Shown here: positions 34,084-41,355 of the stretch, in pieces
Numbering within the stretch: the stretch's first letter is position 1
Layout: every line of letters begins with the position of its first letter
Assembly: GCF_004362195.1 (NCBI RefSeq)
Contig: NZ_SNWG01000001.1
Location: 2,666,001-2,730,000, forward strand
Direction: 5' to 3'
Origin: Microbacterium sp. BK668
GTDB taxonomy: Bacteria > Actinomycetota > Actinomycetes > Actinomycetales > Microbacteriaceae
Length of the DNA: 64,000 bases
Notes under the pieces: generated by a model
What the model saw: the letters and a program-made list of their open reading frames with translations, nothing else
The model's database searches: none
Told to the model about the DNA's origin: nothing
Made by a program: the position numbers and the translations under genes

Positions 34084-34174
34084 AGGCACCCCGGCCAGCG
34101 GTAACGGGCGATCGTGACAATGGGCGGACCCGACGCATTTTCCCCTGCGTCCCTGCAGAGAGGTTCCTCCCGAG

Positions 34175-35449
34175 ATGGATCAAGGCAACACCGCATTCAT
34201 CCTCATCGCAGCCGCGCTCGTTCTCCTCATGACGCCGGGTCTGGCGTTCTTCTACGGCGGACTGGTGAAGGCCAAGAGCGTGATCAGCATGATGATGCTG
34301 AGCTTCGGCGCCATGGGTCTCATCGGCGTGCTGTGGGTTCTCTACGGCTACGCCGTGGCGTTCCCCGCCACCGCCGAAGGGCAGATCCAGTTCCCCTGGA
34401 CGGTCGACCCCGCTGAGTTCGGCCTCACCAGCCTGCTCGAGACGCCCGAGGGCGCGGCCTACCCGCCGCTGGCGTTCGTCGCCTTCCAGGCCACGTTCGC
34501 GATCATCACCGTCGCGCTCGTCTCCGGCGCCATCGCCGACCGGGCGAAGTTCGGCGCGTGGATGATCTTCGCGACGATCTGGGCGACCATCGTCTACTTC
34601 CCGGTCGCGAGCTGGGTCTTCAACTTCGGCCTGGCCGAGGACGGCAGCTTCGCCTACGGCGGGTGGATCACCTACGGCCTCCAGGAGTGGCTCGGCGCGG
34701 GAGCGATCGACTTCGCCGGTGGCACGGCCGTCCACATCAACGCCGGTGCCGCCGCGCTCGCGCTCGCCCTCGTCCTCGGCAAGCGCGTCGGCTTCCAGAA
34801 GGGCATCCAGGTGCCCCACAACCCGCCGTTCGTGCTCCTGGGTGCGGGCCTGCTGTGGTTCGGCTGGTTCGGCTTCAACGCCGGCTCGGAGCTGGCCGCG
34901 GACAACACGGCCGCGCTCGCCTTCGTGAACACGATCGCCGCCCCCGCCGCGGCTCTCCTGGCGTGGCTTCTCGTCGAGAAGTTCAAGGACGGCAAGCCCA
35001 CCTCTGTCGGCGCCGCCTCGGGCGCCGTCGCGGGCCTCGTCGCGATCACCCCCGCGTGCGCCTCGCTCACGCCCGGGTGGGCCATCGTGCTCGGCCTCAT
35101 CGCGGGTGCCGTCTGCGCTCTGGCGATCGAACTCAAGTTCAAGTGGGGCTTCGACGACTCGCTCGACGTCGTGGGCATCCACCTCGTCGGCGGCCTCATC
35201 GGCACGCTGTTCATCGGCTTCTTCGCTACCGATGTGGGCCTGTTCACCGGCGGCGACGGAACGCAGCTGCTCGTTCAGGCGATCGCCGCCTTCACGGTGC
35301 TCATCTACTCCTTCGTGCTCGCCTACGCGATCGGCTGGATCATCCAGAAGACGATCGGGTTCCGCGTCAAGAACGAGGACGAGATCGCCGGCATCGACAC
35401 GGTCGTGCACGGCGAGGAGGGCTACGTCCTCACCGACACCCGCGGCTGA
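34175..35449 (+). CDS. amt: Ammonium transporter (Amt family)
   Basis: A 424-residue integral membrane protein with about 11 transmembrane segments. It carries the Amt signature around residues 160-215: YGGWITYGLQEW, then DFAGGTAVHINAGAAALA and the GWFGFNAGSE block. The twin-histidine positions are seen in VHINAG and GIHLVGG. It takes up ammonium at low nitrogen. GAGAGG lies upstream of the ATG. A GlnR-like box precedes it and a hairpin terminator follows. No adjacent glnB/glnK is present. Confidence 0.95.
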   Translation: MDQGNTAFILIAAALVLLMTPGLAFFYGGLVKAKSVISMMMLSFGAMGLIGVLWVLYGYAVAFPATAEGQIQFPWTVDPAEFGLTSLLETPEGAAYPPLAFVAFQATFAIITVALVSGAIADRAKFGAWMIFATIWATIVYFPVASWVFNFGLAEDGSFAYGGWITYGLQEWLGAGAIDFAGGTAVHINAGAAALALALVLGKRVGFQKGIQVPHNPPFVLLGAGLLWFGWFGFNAGSELAADNTAALAFVNTIAAPAAALLAWLLVEKFKDGKPTSVGAASGAVAGLVAITPACASLTPGWAIVLGLIAGAVCALAIELKFKWGFDDSLDVVGIHLVGGLIGTLFIGFFATDVGLFTGGDGTQLLVQAIAAFTVLIYSFVLAYAIGWIIQKTIGFRVKNEDEIAGIDTVVHGEEGYVLTDTRG

Positions 35450-35462
35450 CAGTCGACCGGGG

Positions 35463-35493
35463 GAGGGGCGTCGCGCGCTGCGCGGCGCCCCTC
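35463..35493 (+). terminator. amt terminator hairpin
   Basis: A 13-bp stem (35463-35475 with 35481-35493, one U-G pair) around a 5-nt loop, 14 nt after the amt stop. Confidence 0.75.
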
Positions 35494-35506
35494 TCGCGTC
35501 TGCCGT

Positions 35507-35512
35507 TAGGGT
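35507..35512 (+). promoter_or_regulatory. -10 box of a leaderless promoter for the MazF-like gene
   Basis: TAGGGT (TANNNT) ends 7 nt before the ATG at 35520. No -35 is obvious. Confidence 0.5.
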
Positions 35513-35519
35513 TTCGGTC

Positions 35520-36053
35520 ATGACGCCTCGCCGGAGCCTCCTGGGCGCCCTGAAGAGCCTGTTGACGCCATCGTCGCGCCGGCCTGCCGCACCCGCGCCG
35601 ACGACTCCCGTTCCGCGGGAGGAGGAGCGAAGCGGCTTCGCCGCCACCGTCGGGATCGCGCCCCCGCGGGCGAACGACCTGCGGATCGCATACCAGCCGG
35701 ATCCGGACGGAGACCCGGACGCCGGTGAGATCATCTGGACGTGGGTGCCGTACGCCGAGCGCGACGGCCGAGGCAAGGACCGCCCCGTCCTCGTCATCGG
35801 TCGGCAGGACGCCTCGCGTGTCTACGCCGTGCGCCTCACGAGCAAGGCGCACGACGGCGACCGGGACTTCCTCCCGATCGGGTCGGGCCCCTGGGACTCG
35901 CAGGGCCGGCCGTCCTGGGTCGACATCGAGCAGCTCTACAGCGTGCACGTCGACGGCATGCGCCGCGAGGCATCCGCTCTCGATCTCGACCGGTTCACCC
36001 GGGTCGCGCAGGCCCTGCACCGGCGCTACGGGTGGTCGGTCGGCAACGGCTGA
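35520..36053 (+). CDS. PemK/MazF-like toxin-family protein without a visible antitoxin
   Basis: A 177-residue protein. Residues 75-175 resemble the PemK/MazF endoribonuclease fold: a GEIIWTWVPYAERDGRGKDRPVLVIG start, then VRLTSKAHD and SWVDIEQLYSV. The first 70 residues are basic and Pro/Ala-rich, probably disordered, and are not part of the toxin fold. No small antitoxin gene lies up- or downstream (terminator and tRNA genes flank it). It may be a domesticated homologue rather than a working toxin. The ATG fits a leaderless transcript. Confidence 0.75.
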   Translation: MTPRRSLLGALKSLLTPSSRRPAAPAPTTPVPREEERSGFAATVGIAPPRANDLRIAYQPDPDGDPDAGEIIWTWVPYAERDGRGKDRPVLVIGRQDASRVYAVRLTSKAHDGDRDFLPIGSGPWDSQGRPSWVDIEQLYSVHVDGMRREASALDLDRFTRVAQALHRRYGWSVGNG

Positions 36054-36120
36054 CGCGGCCCCCATCCTGGCGGAACGGCCCCGGAGACGTCGAAAGCCCG
36101 GCGGCAGCCGGGCTTGTCGG

Positions 36121-36193
36121 TGGGCGATACCAGACTCGAACTGATGACCTCTTCCGTGTGAAGGAAGCGCGCTACCAACTGCGCCAATCGCCC
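36121..36193 (-). tRNA. tRNA-Val (anticodon CAC)
   Basis: Read on the minus strand the gene starts GGGCGAT and ends ATCGCCC plus discriminator A. The anticodon stem CTTCC/GGAAG encloses the loop TTCACAC, giving anticodon CAC for GUG. The T arm is AGTTCGAGTCT-like and complete. It faces away from the other three tRNA genes. Confidence 0.95.
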
Positions 36194-36341
36194 GTGGCCC
36201 GCAGGGGCCGGGTTCCGATCCTACCGGATGGCGAGGGGCCGCACGAATCACACCGGTGTGACACGCGCGGGTCTCACCCGGTTTGGCACCTGCGCGCGGA
36301 TCGGCTAAAGTCATTGAGGCGCCGGAGAGATCCGGAGCAAC

Positions 36342-36414
36342 GCGGATGTAGCGCAGTTGGTAGCGCATCACCTTGCCAAGGTGAGGGTCGCGAGTTCGAG
36401 TCTCGTCATCCGCT
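36342..36414 (+). tRNA. tRNA-Gly (anticodon GCC)
   Basis: Acceptor stem GCGGATG pairs with CATCCGC. The anticodon stem TCACC/GGTGA encloses TTGCCAA, so the anticodon is GCC. D and T arms are normal. First of three plus-strand tRNA genes. Confidence 0.96.
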
Positions 36415-36468
36415 CGAGTGCAGGGACTCCCCTCGGGGAGTCACGGCACGTGGGGTCAAACCACACGC

Positions 36469-36539
36469 GGTGGCGTGGCCGAGCGGCTAGGCACCGGCCT
36501 GCAAAGCCGTTTACACGGGTTCGAATCCCGTCGCCACCT
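36469..36539 (+). tRNA. tRNA-Cys (anticodon GCA)
   Basis: Acceptor stem GGTGGCG pairs with CGCCACC. The anticodon loop CTGCAAA gives GCA. Length 71 nt with a short variable loop, normal for tRNA-Cys. Confidence 0.95.
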
Positions 36540-36570
36540 CCACTCCCGGTCCCGACCGGAGCACGACCTC

Positions 36571-36642
36571 GGGCGATTGGCGCAGCGGTAGCGCGCTTCC
36601 CTGACACGGAAGAGGTCACTGGTTCGATCCCAGTATCGCCCA
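36571..36642 (+). tRNA. tRNA-Val (anticodon GAC)
   Basis: Acceptor stem GGGCGAT pairs with ATCGCCC, discriminator A. The anticodon stem CTTCC/GGAAG encloses CTGACAC, giving GAC. CCA is encoded directly after it (36643-36645). Nearly the same as the inverted tRNA-Val(CAC) 400 nt upstream. Confidence 0.96.
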
Positions 36643-36652
36643 CCACTTCGAA

Positions 36653-36670
36653 CCCCCGGCCCGCCGGGGG
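36653..36670 (+). terminator. Terminator of the plus-strand tRNA genes
   Basis: CCCCCGGC (36653-36660) pairs with GCCGGGGG (36663-36670) around a 2-nt loop, followed by TTT. It also lies downstream of the convergent KTSC gene. Confidence 0.8.
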
Positions 36671-36695
36671 TTTCGTCATTCCCGCGCGCAGGCGG

Positions 36696-36908
36696 CTACC
36701 GGATCTGCTCGGTGGGATAGACGGGGCGGATCCGCTGCGCGAAGAACCTGCCGGCGCTGTCGGCCGCGAGGAGGCCCCGGTGCGCCGAGGGCGGGACCGC
36801 GTAGTAGCGGTACAGATCGCCGGACGTGAACTCGATCTCGAGCACCGCCGTCGCGACGTCGTACCCGACCGAGCGGATGACCGTCGACTCGACCTGTTCA
36901 CGCCTCAC
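36696..36908 (-). CDS. KTSC domain protein
   Basis: A 70-residue protein that is almost entirely a KTSC domain: STVIRSVGYD, VLEIEFTSGDLYRYYAVP and SAGRFFAQRIRP. The domain occurs alone or with nucleic-acid enzymes; its function is unknown. The GTG at 36908 is preceded at 7 nt by TAGCGT, so it appears leaderless. Confidence 0.85.
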   Translation of the reverse strand: MRREQVESTVIRSVGYDVATAVLEIEFTSGDLYRYYAVPPSAHRGLLAADSAGRFFAQRIRPVYPTEQIR

Positions 36909-36915
36909 AGCTTCG

Positions 36916-36921
36916 ACGCTA
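36916..36921 (-). promoter_or_regulatory. -10 box of the KTSC gene
   Basis: TAGCGT on the minus strand, 7 nt before the GTG at 36908. An identical hexamer serves the divergent gene at 36954. Confidence 0.5.
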
Positions 36922-36953
36922 ACCCGGCGGGCGGGCGCGCCCGGGTCGCGCGC

Positions 36954-36959
36954 TAGCGT
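36954..36959 (+). promoter_or_regulatory. -10 box of the DNA alkylation repair gene
   Basis: TAGCGT ends 6 nt before the ATG at 36966, consistent with a leaderless transcript. Confidence 0.5.
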
Positions 36960-36965
36960 GTTCGC

Positions 36966-37670
36966 ATGACGACGGCGCTCGCGCAGGCGATCCGCGCGGC
37001 ACTGCGCGCTGCGGCCGATCCCGAACGGGCCCGCGCGCAGCAGGCGTACATGAAGTCGGCGATGCCCTTCCACGGCGTCGCGCTGCCGGAGGTCAGGCGC
37101 CTCACGTCCGCGGCGGCGAAGGGGACGACGGATGCCGCTTACCTCCTCGCGGCGGCGGACGAACTGTGGGACGGGGCATCCCATCGCGAAGAGCGCTACG
37201 CCGCCATGGCGCTCATCGCACTGAATCCCCTGCGTGCCGACCCGGCCGTCCTTCCCCGAGTCGAGCACATGGTGCGCACCGGACGGTGGTGGGACATCAC
37301 CGACGACGTGGCGCATCGCATGGCCGAGGCGCTCGACGCACGGCCGCGCGACACGGCCGACCTCGTTCGGCGCTGGGCGGTCGACGAAGACCTCTGGATC
37401 CGCCGCGTCGCGATCATCTCGCAGCTCGATCGGCGCGATCGCCTCGACGAGACGCTGCTCGCCGACGCGATCGAGCCGAACACCGCGGATGGCGAGTTCT
37501 TCATCCGCAAGGCGATCGGCTGGGCGCTGCGCCAGCACGCCCGCGTCGCTCCGGACTGGGTGCGGCGCTTCGTCGCCGGCCACGACCTGAGCCCGCTCAC
37601 CGTGCGCGAGGCGCTCAAGCACATCGGGCCGGCTCAGCCCGGCCCTCCGCCGAGCGCCGCGAGGAACTGA
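36966..37670 (+). CDS. DNA alkylation repair enzyme-like protein (AlkD/HEAT-repeat family)
   Basis: A 234-residue all-helical HEAT-like protein of the AlkC/AlkD DNA glycosylase family. Typical stretches are YMKSAMPFHGVALPEVR near the N-terminus, WWDITDDVAHRM, DLWIRRVAIISQL and FFIRKAIGWALRQ. Members excise alkylated bases without flipping them. Whether this one is a glycosylase cannot be decided from sequence. Its end overlaps the convergent hydrolase gene by 37 nt. Confidence 0.88.
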   Translation: MTTALAQAIRAALRAAADPERARAQQAYMKSAMPFHGVALPEVRRLTSAAAKGTTDAAYLLAAADELWDGASHREERYAAMALIALNPLRADPAVLPRVEHMVRTGRWWDITDDVAHRMAEALDARPRDTADLVRRWAVDEDLWIRRVAIISQLDRRDRLDETLLADAIEPNTADGEFFIRKAIGWALRQHARVAPDWVRRFVAGHDLSPLTVREALKHIGPAQPGPPPSAARN

Positions 37671-38689
37671 GGGAACACCTCGACGTGAGCCCGGTGCCCG
37701 ACGAAGACGTCGGCATGGCCGTAGCCGCGGATGACGCGCAGGGAGTGACGTCCCGGCTGATGCCGGTCGAGATAGGCGTAGGTCGCCTTCTGGCTCTGCG
37801 GCAGGAACGCCCGGTTGTCCGACCCCGTGAACAGCGCGAAGCGCGCGGTCGAACGCGGCGGCTCGGACGCGTAGCGCAACGGCAGGCCCTCGCGCGGCTG
37901 GATCGCGACGACCTGGTGGGCGCGCTGGGACTTCGCGATCTGGGTGTACAGGCTCATGGGGATCTGCCCGAACTCGCCGCTCAGCCACTTGTGCGTCGCC
38001 GGATCGAGATTCCGGTGGTGCCAGAGTGCGGGGTGGCCGGATCCGAGGGCGAAGCTCGCCATGTTGCACGCCGGCTCGCGGCACTCGACATGCCACAGTC
38101 TCACGGCATTGCGCGTGGCGCGACGGATGCCTCGTTCCGGTCCGTCTCCCCACGCGACGTCCACGTACGGCTCACGCCCTTGGAAGAGCGGGCGCAGAAG
38201 TCCGAGCTTCACCTTCGAGAAGCCGGGGACGACGGGATGCAGCGAGACGGAATTGGAGACGACGGCGTCCACCTCGGGAACGAGTCCGGCCACGATGGCC
38301 ATGCTGAGACTCGTCGAGCCCTGACAGTGCGCGATCGCCTGGATGGAGCCCGCCCCGGTCGCATCGACGATGTGGCGGACCGCGGCCGGGTGGTCGTAGA
38401 AGGCCACGTCGTCGAGCGTCCACGGCATGCGGGGCAGGTCCGTGGAGCCGCGCCAGTTGAGCATCCACACGTCGCGCCCGTCTTCGAGCAGCACGTCCAC
38501 GAGCGATCGGATGGCCGGCGGACGGAAGGACTCCGCACGCATGCCGGCGCCGTGCACGAGGAGAACCGGGCCCTTCGTCGGCTCGGAGGGCCCGCGCACG
38601 TGGATGAGCGTGAGGGCGACCCCGTCCTCGGTCCGGAAGAAGTGCGGCTCGTCGACGTGCCGCCGGCGGGTGATCGCGACCGAGCTCAT
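37634..38689 (-). CDS. Alpha/beta-hydrolase-fold protein with a cysteine nucleophile (PhaC-like elbow)
   Basis: A 351-residue alpha/beta hydrolase. The oxyanion region is LLVHGAGMRAESF. The nucleophile elbow reads AHCQGST, so Cys122 stands where lipases have Ser, as in PHA synthases (GxCxG). A C-terminal histidine lies in RGYGHADVFVG. It overlaps the GMC oxidase stop by four bases (ATGA) and so is translated with it; to my recollection the two occur fused in other actinobacteria. Likely roles are acyl transfer or thioester/ester cleavage on the oxidase's lipid substrate; this is inferred. Confidence 0.8.
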   Translation of the reverse strand: MSSVAITRRRHVDEPHFFRTEDGVALTLIHVRGPSEPTKGPVLLVHGAGMRAESFRPPAIRSLVDVLLEDGRDVWMLNWRGSTDLPRMPWTLDDVAFYDHPAAVRHIVDATGAGSIQAIAHCQGSTSLSMAIVAGLVPEVDAVVSNSVSLHPVVPGFSKVKLGLLRPLFQGREPYVDVAWGDGPERGIRRATRNAVRLWHVECREPACNMASFALGSGHPALWHHRNLDPATHKWLSGEFGQIPMSLYTQIAKSQRAHQVVAIQPREGLPLRYASEPPRSTARFALFTGSDNRAFLPQSQKATYAYLDRHQPGRHSLRVIRGYGHADVFVGHRAHVEVFPQFLAALGGGPG

Positions 38690-41091
38690 CGACCGGCCCC
38701 CTGTCGCTCGGATGACGCCGGCTTCTCCGGCGCCGGCGGGAGGTAGGCATCCATCACCGATTTGGTGAAGAACGTGCCGAACCGTGCGATCGACGCGAGC
38801 GGGCCGTGGCCGGAGCCCTTGAAGGTGGTCAGCTGCCGCGCGAAATCCGCCGGGAGGATCCGCAGCATGCCGGCCCCGATCACCTCGCCGTTGCCGTCGC
38901 CCCCGCCGTTCTCGCCCGGTGGGACGTGACCCTTCATCAGCCGGATGTACAGCGTCGACGTGTCGGTCCAGATGTCGAACCCGGGATCGTCGCGGACGGT
39001 CTTGAAGCCGTACATCGTCAGGGGCGTCCCTGACATGTCGCTGAACCACAGCCGGTAGCGCATCTCGCGCGTCCGCGCATGCTGGGTGTCGACGAAGAGG
39101 TTCGCCCAGCCCCTCTGCACCGGCAGCTGGCCGCCCAGGAGATCGCAGTCGACGTAGCCCTCGGCCACGGCGGTGTGATCCTCGGTGCCGACGAAGCGCT
39201 CGACGTCGGGCGCCGTGATCGTGAGCCTGAACATGAAGCGCTGTGTCAGCTGCCGCCCCACGCGCCACCCGGCCATCGGCTCCGTCTGGCCGAGAGCGAT
39301 GAATCCGCGCATCTTCTCGGTGAACTCCATGCCGCGGCCGGCGACGGGGGCGGCGGGCGCCTGGACCGCCGGCTCCGCCTCGACGGCGGCGGTCGCGGAG
39401 CGGCGCTTCCGCCTCGGTCGCTCCAGTGCATGCTCGACCGCCCGATCGGCCATCGCGGCGATCGTGAGGGACGGGTTCGGCCCCACCGGACCCGGAACGG
39501 CGGAGCCGTCCACGACGAACAGGTCCGGGTGCCCGAACGACTCGTTCCAGCTGTCGACGACGCCCTCGTGGACGTGCCGGCCCATCGGAGAGCCGCCCAG
39601 CGGATGCACGGTGATGACGCGCTTCGTCCACCACAGCGGGTTGTCGCGGAAGCGTCCGCCGAGGGTGTCGGAGATGTCGCGCATCGTGCTGCGCATCGAC
39701 TCGAAGTACTCCTCGCTCGTGGCCGTCGTCCACTCCACGTCGAGTTCGCCGTCGGTGAGCGTGATCCTGCCGTCGGGGGTGTCGCGCCCCATTCCGAGGA
39801 GGGGCAGCGAGCTCGAGGTCAGCCGCCCCTGGCCCACGAGCTTGGCGACCTCGGCCGAGATGGTCGATTCGTTCCTGTCGCCGAGGCGGTACGAGATCAG
39901 CTGCCGCACGACGGCGGCCGCACGTTTCATCGACGAGGTGACCTGCGCCGTCTCGATGAGCCAGTTCGCGAACTCCGGGAAGCCCGCCTCCTGCACGTAG
40001 TAGCCGCGGCCTGCACCCTCTTCGTCGACCCCGTCGGGCTTGCGGATCGCCGTCGTGATGACCGGCCCGTACGCGGGGTCGATGAGTCGGTCGTGCCCGG
40101 CATCGGAGGTGGAGTGCGCCGCCAGGGAGAAGGTGAGGAGGTCGCCGTTGCCACTGAAGCGCGAGCCGAGAGCCGCGCCGAGCGCGGGGAGCGAGACCCG
40201 GTTGCGCAGCAGGAGCGTCGTCGAGCCGAACGTCCCGGCACCGAGGAAGAGCTGGTCGCAGGTGATCCGAACCTCGACGCGTCCGCGTCTGCCGTCCTGC
40301 TCGGGCTCGGTCCCGTACTGGGTGTAGCGCACCTCGTACCCGCCCCCGGCGAGGGGGGTGATGCCGAAGACATCGGCGAGGGTGCGGATGTCGGCACCCC
40401 GAGCCTTGGCGGCCGACAGGTAGTTGTGGTCGAGCGTGTTCTTCGAGCCCTCGTTGCAGCCGATGTCGCACTCGCCGCAGAGCCGGCAGGTCAGCCGGGT
40501 CGCACCGTGCAGATTGCCGTACTCCGGCTCCTCGATCACCTGCTTGGGCTGCGCCGGCGCACCCGGGCGCGACCCGAACGAGATCGCCAGCGGTGGATCG
40601 AACGCCTCGAGACCGAGGCTCGTCGCGGCATCCCGGAGCGCCTTCGACTTGGGGAGGTCCGGATACGGGTTGGGAGTCGGCGTCATCATCGCCTCGACCG
40701 CGTCGTAGTGCCGGTCGAGATCGCTGCGGCCGATCGGCCAGTTCTCGTAGCCGCCGCCCGGCAGCGGCGAGTCGTGCACGAACCAGCGCTCGTCCTTTCG
40801 CAGCAGGACGTTGGCGTAGATGAGCGACCCCCCGCCGAGTCCCGCCGAGACGATGCCCTCGATCTTGCGGAACGAGCGGATGTCGAACAGGCCGAACAGC
40901 TCGTCCTTCGGCTCCCAGAACGCCCGGGCCATCTCGTGCGGGCTGCGCGCGAAGCTTCCCGGCGGGTACGCCCGGCCCCGCTCCAGCACGACGACCGATC
41001 GTCCCGCCTCCGCGAGCCGGAACGCCGACACCGATGCGCCGAACCCCGAGCCGACGACGACTGCATCGACATGCTCCACGTGTGCCCCCAC
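38686..41091 (-). CDS. GMC-family flavin oxidoreductase (ChoD/cholesterol-oxidase-like) with extra C-terminal domain
   Basis: An 801-residue FAD enzyme. The N-terminal FAD motif is VVVGSGFGASVSAFRL, then GLGGGSLIYANV, and a cysteine-rich CRLCGECDIGC motif as in mycobacterial ChoD-type proteins. The catalytic HPLGGSPMG and the closing GPNPSLTIAAMADRA end the GMC part near residue 580. About 200 more residues form a beta-rich domain of unknown role. Such oxidases oxidise a secondary alcohol and reduce O2 to H2O2. The GTG at 41091 is preceded by GGAAGGGA. The substrate need not be a sterol. Overlaps the Cys-hydrolase gene. Confidence 0.87.
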   Translation of the reverse strand: MGAHVEHVDAVVVGSGFGASVSAFRLAEAGRSVVVLERGRAYPPGSFARSPHEMARAFWEPKDELFGLFDIRSFRKIEGIVSAGLGGGSLIYANVLLRKDERWFVHDSPLPGGGYENWPIGRSDLDRHYDAVEAMMTPTPNPYPDLPKSKALRDAATSLGLEAFDPPLAISFGSRPGAPAQPKQVIEEPEYGNLHGATRLTCRLCGECDIGCNEGSKNTLDHNYLSAAKARGADIRTLADVFGITPLAGGGYEVRYTQYGTEPEQDGRRGRVEVRITCDQLFLGAGTFGSTTLLLRNRVSLPALGAALGSRFSGNGDLLTFSLAAHSTSDAGHDRLIDPAYGPVITTAIRKPDGVDEEGAGRGYYVQEAGFPEFANWLIETAQVTSSMKRAAAVVRQLISYRLGDRNESTISAEVAKLVGQGRLTSSSLPLLGMGRDTPDGRITLTDGELDVEWTTATSEEYFESMRSTMRDISDTLGGRFRDNPLWWTKRVITVHPLGGSPMGRHVHEGVVDSWNESFGHPDLFVVDGSAVPGPVGPNPSLTIAAMADRAVEHALERPRRKRRSATAAVEAEPAVQAPAAPVAGRGMEFTEKMRGFIALGQTEPMAGWRVGRQLTQRFMFRLTITAPDVERFVGTEDHTAVAEGYVDCDLLGGQLPVQRGWANLFVDTQHARTREMRYRLWFSDMSGTPLTMYGFKTVRDDPGFDIWTDTSTLYIRLMKGHVPPGENGGGDGNGEVIGAGMLRILPADFARQLTTFKGSGHGPLASIARFGTFFTKSVMDAYLPPAPEKPASSERQGAGR

Positions 41092-41147
41092 GGCTGTCCC
41101 TTCCGGTGCACGTCGACCGTCGAGCCCCCGCCCCGGCACCAACGCTC

Positions 41148-41153
41148 ACGCTA
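41148..41153 (-). promoter_or_regulatory. Candidate -10 box of the GMC/hydrolase operon
   Basis: TAGCGT on the minus strand in the 264-nt divergent gap, about 57 nt upstream of the GMC start. It lies in a small CTCAC/GTGAG inverted repeat. Confidence 0.35.
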
Positions 41154-41279
41154 GTGAGGGCGGGTGCCCGGTCGCAATCATCAACGTGCGCGCGCGTCGC
41201 CGGCGCGAACCCGGATGCCTCGGCGGCACGGGCGCGAAATCCTCGCGCGGAAAGATGGCCGCGGCATCCACCTACTCAC

Positions 41280-41285
41280 TATGAT
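41280..41285 (+). promoter_or_regulatory. Candidate -10 box of the alpha-dioxygenase operon
   Basis: TATGAT differs from TATAAT at one base and stands out in a GC-rich gap. A start point near 41293 gives a leader of about 60 nt. The -35 position is not recognisable. Apart from these two boxes I see no gene or repeat in 41092-41355. Confidence 0.35.
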
Positions 41286-41355
41286 TCGGGCAGATCCACT
41301 GGGACGGGGGCTGGTCCACTGGGGGAGCGCCGTCCTGCGACGAATGGAGTCGGCA

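Noticed and set aside
36054..37670. tRNA-anchored genomic island with integrase and att sites
   Set aside because: No integrase, excisionase or repeated tRNA 3' end was found near the tRNA genes or the lipid cluster.
38686..38689. GMC/hydrolase overlap as a sequencing frameshift in a fused gene
   Set aside because: The ATGA overlap gives a natural start and stop, the same coupling seen elsewhere in this window (for example sigA/cofE-like).
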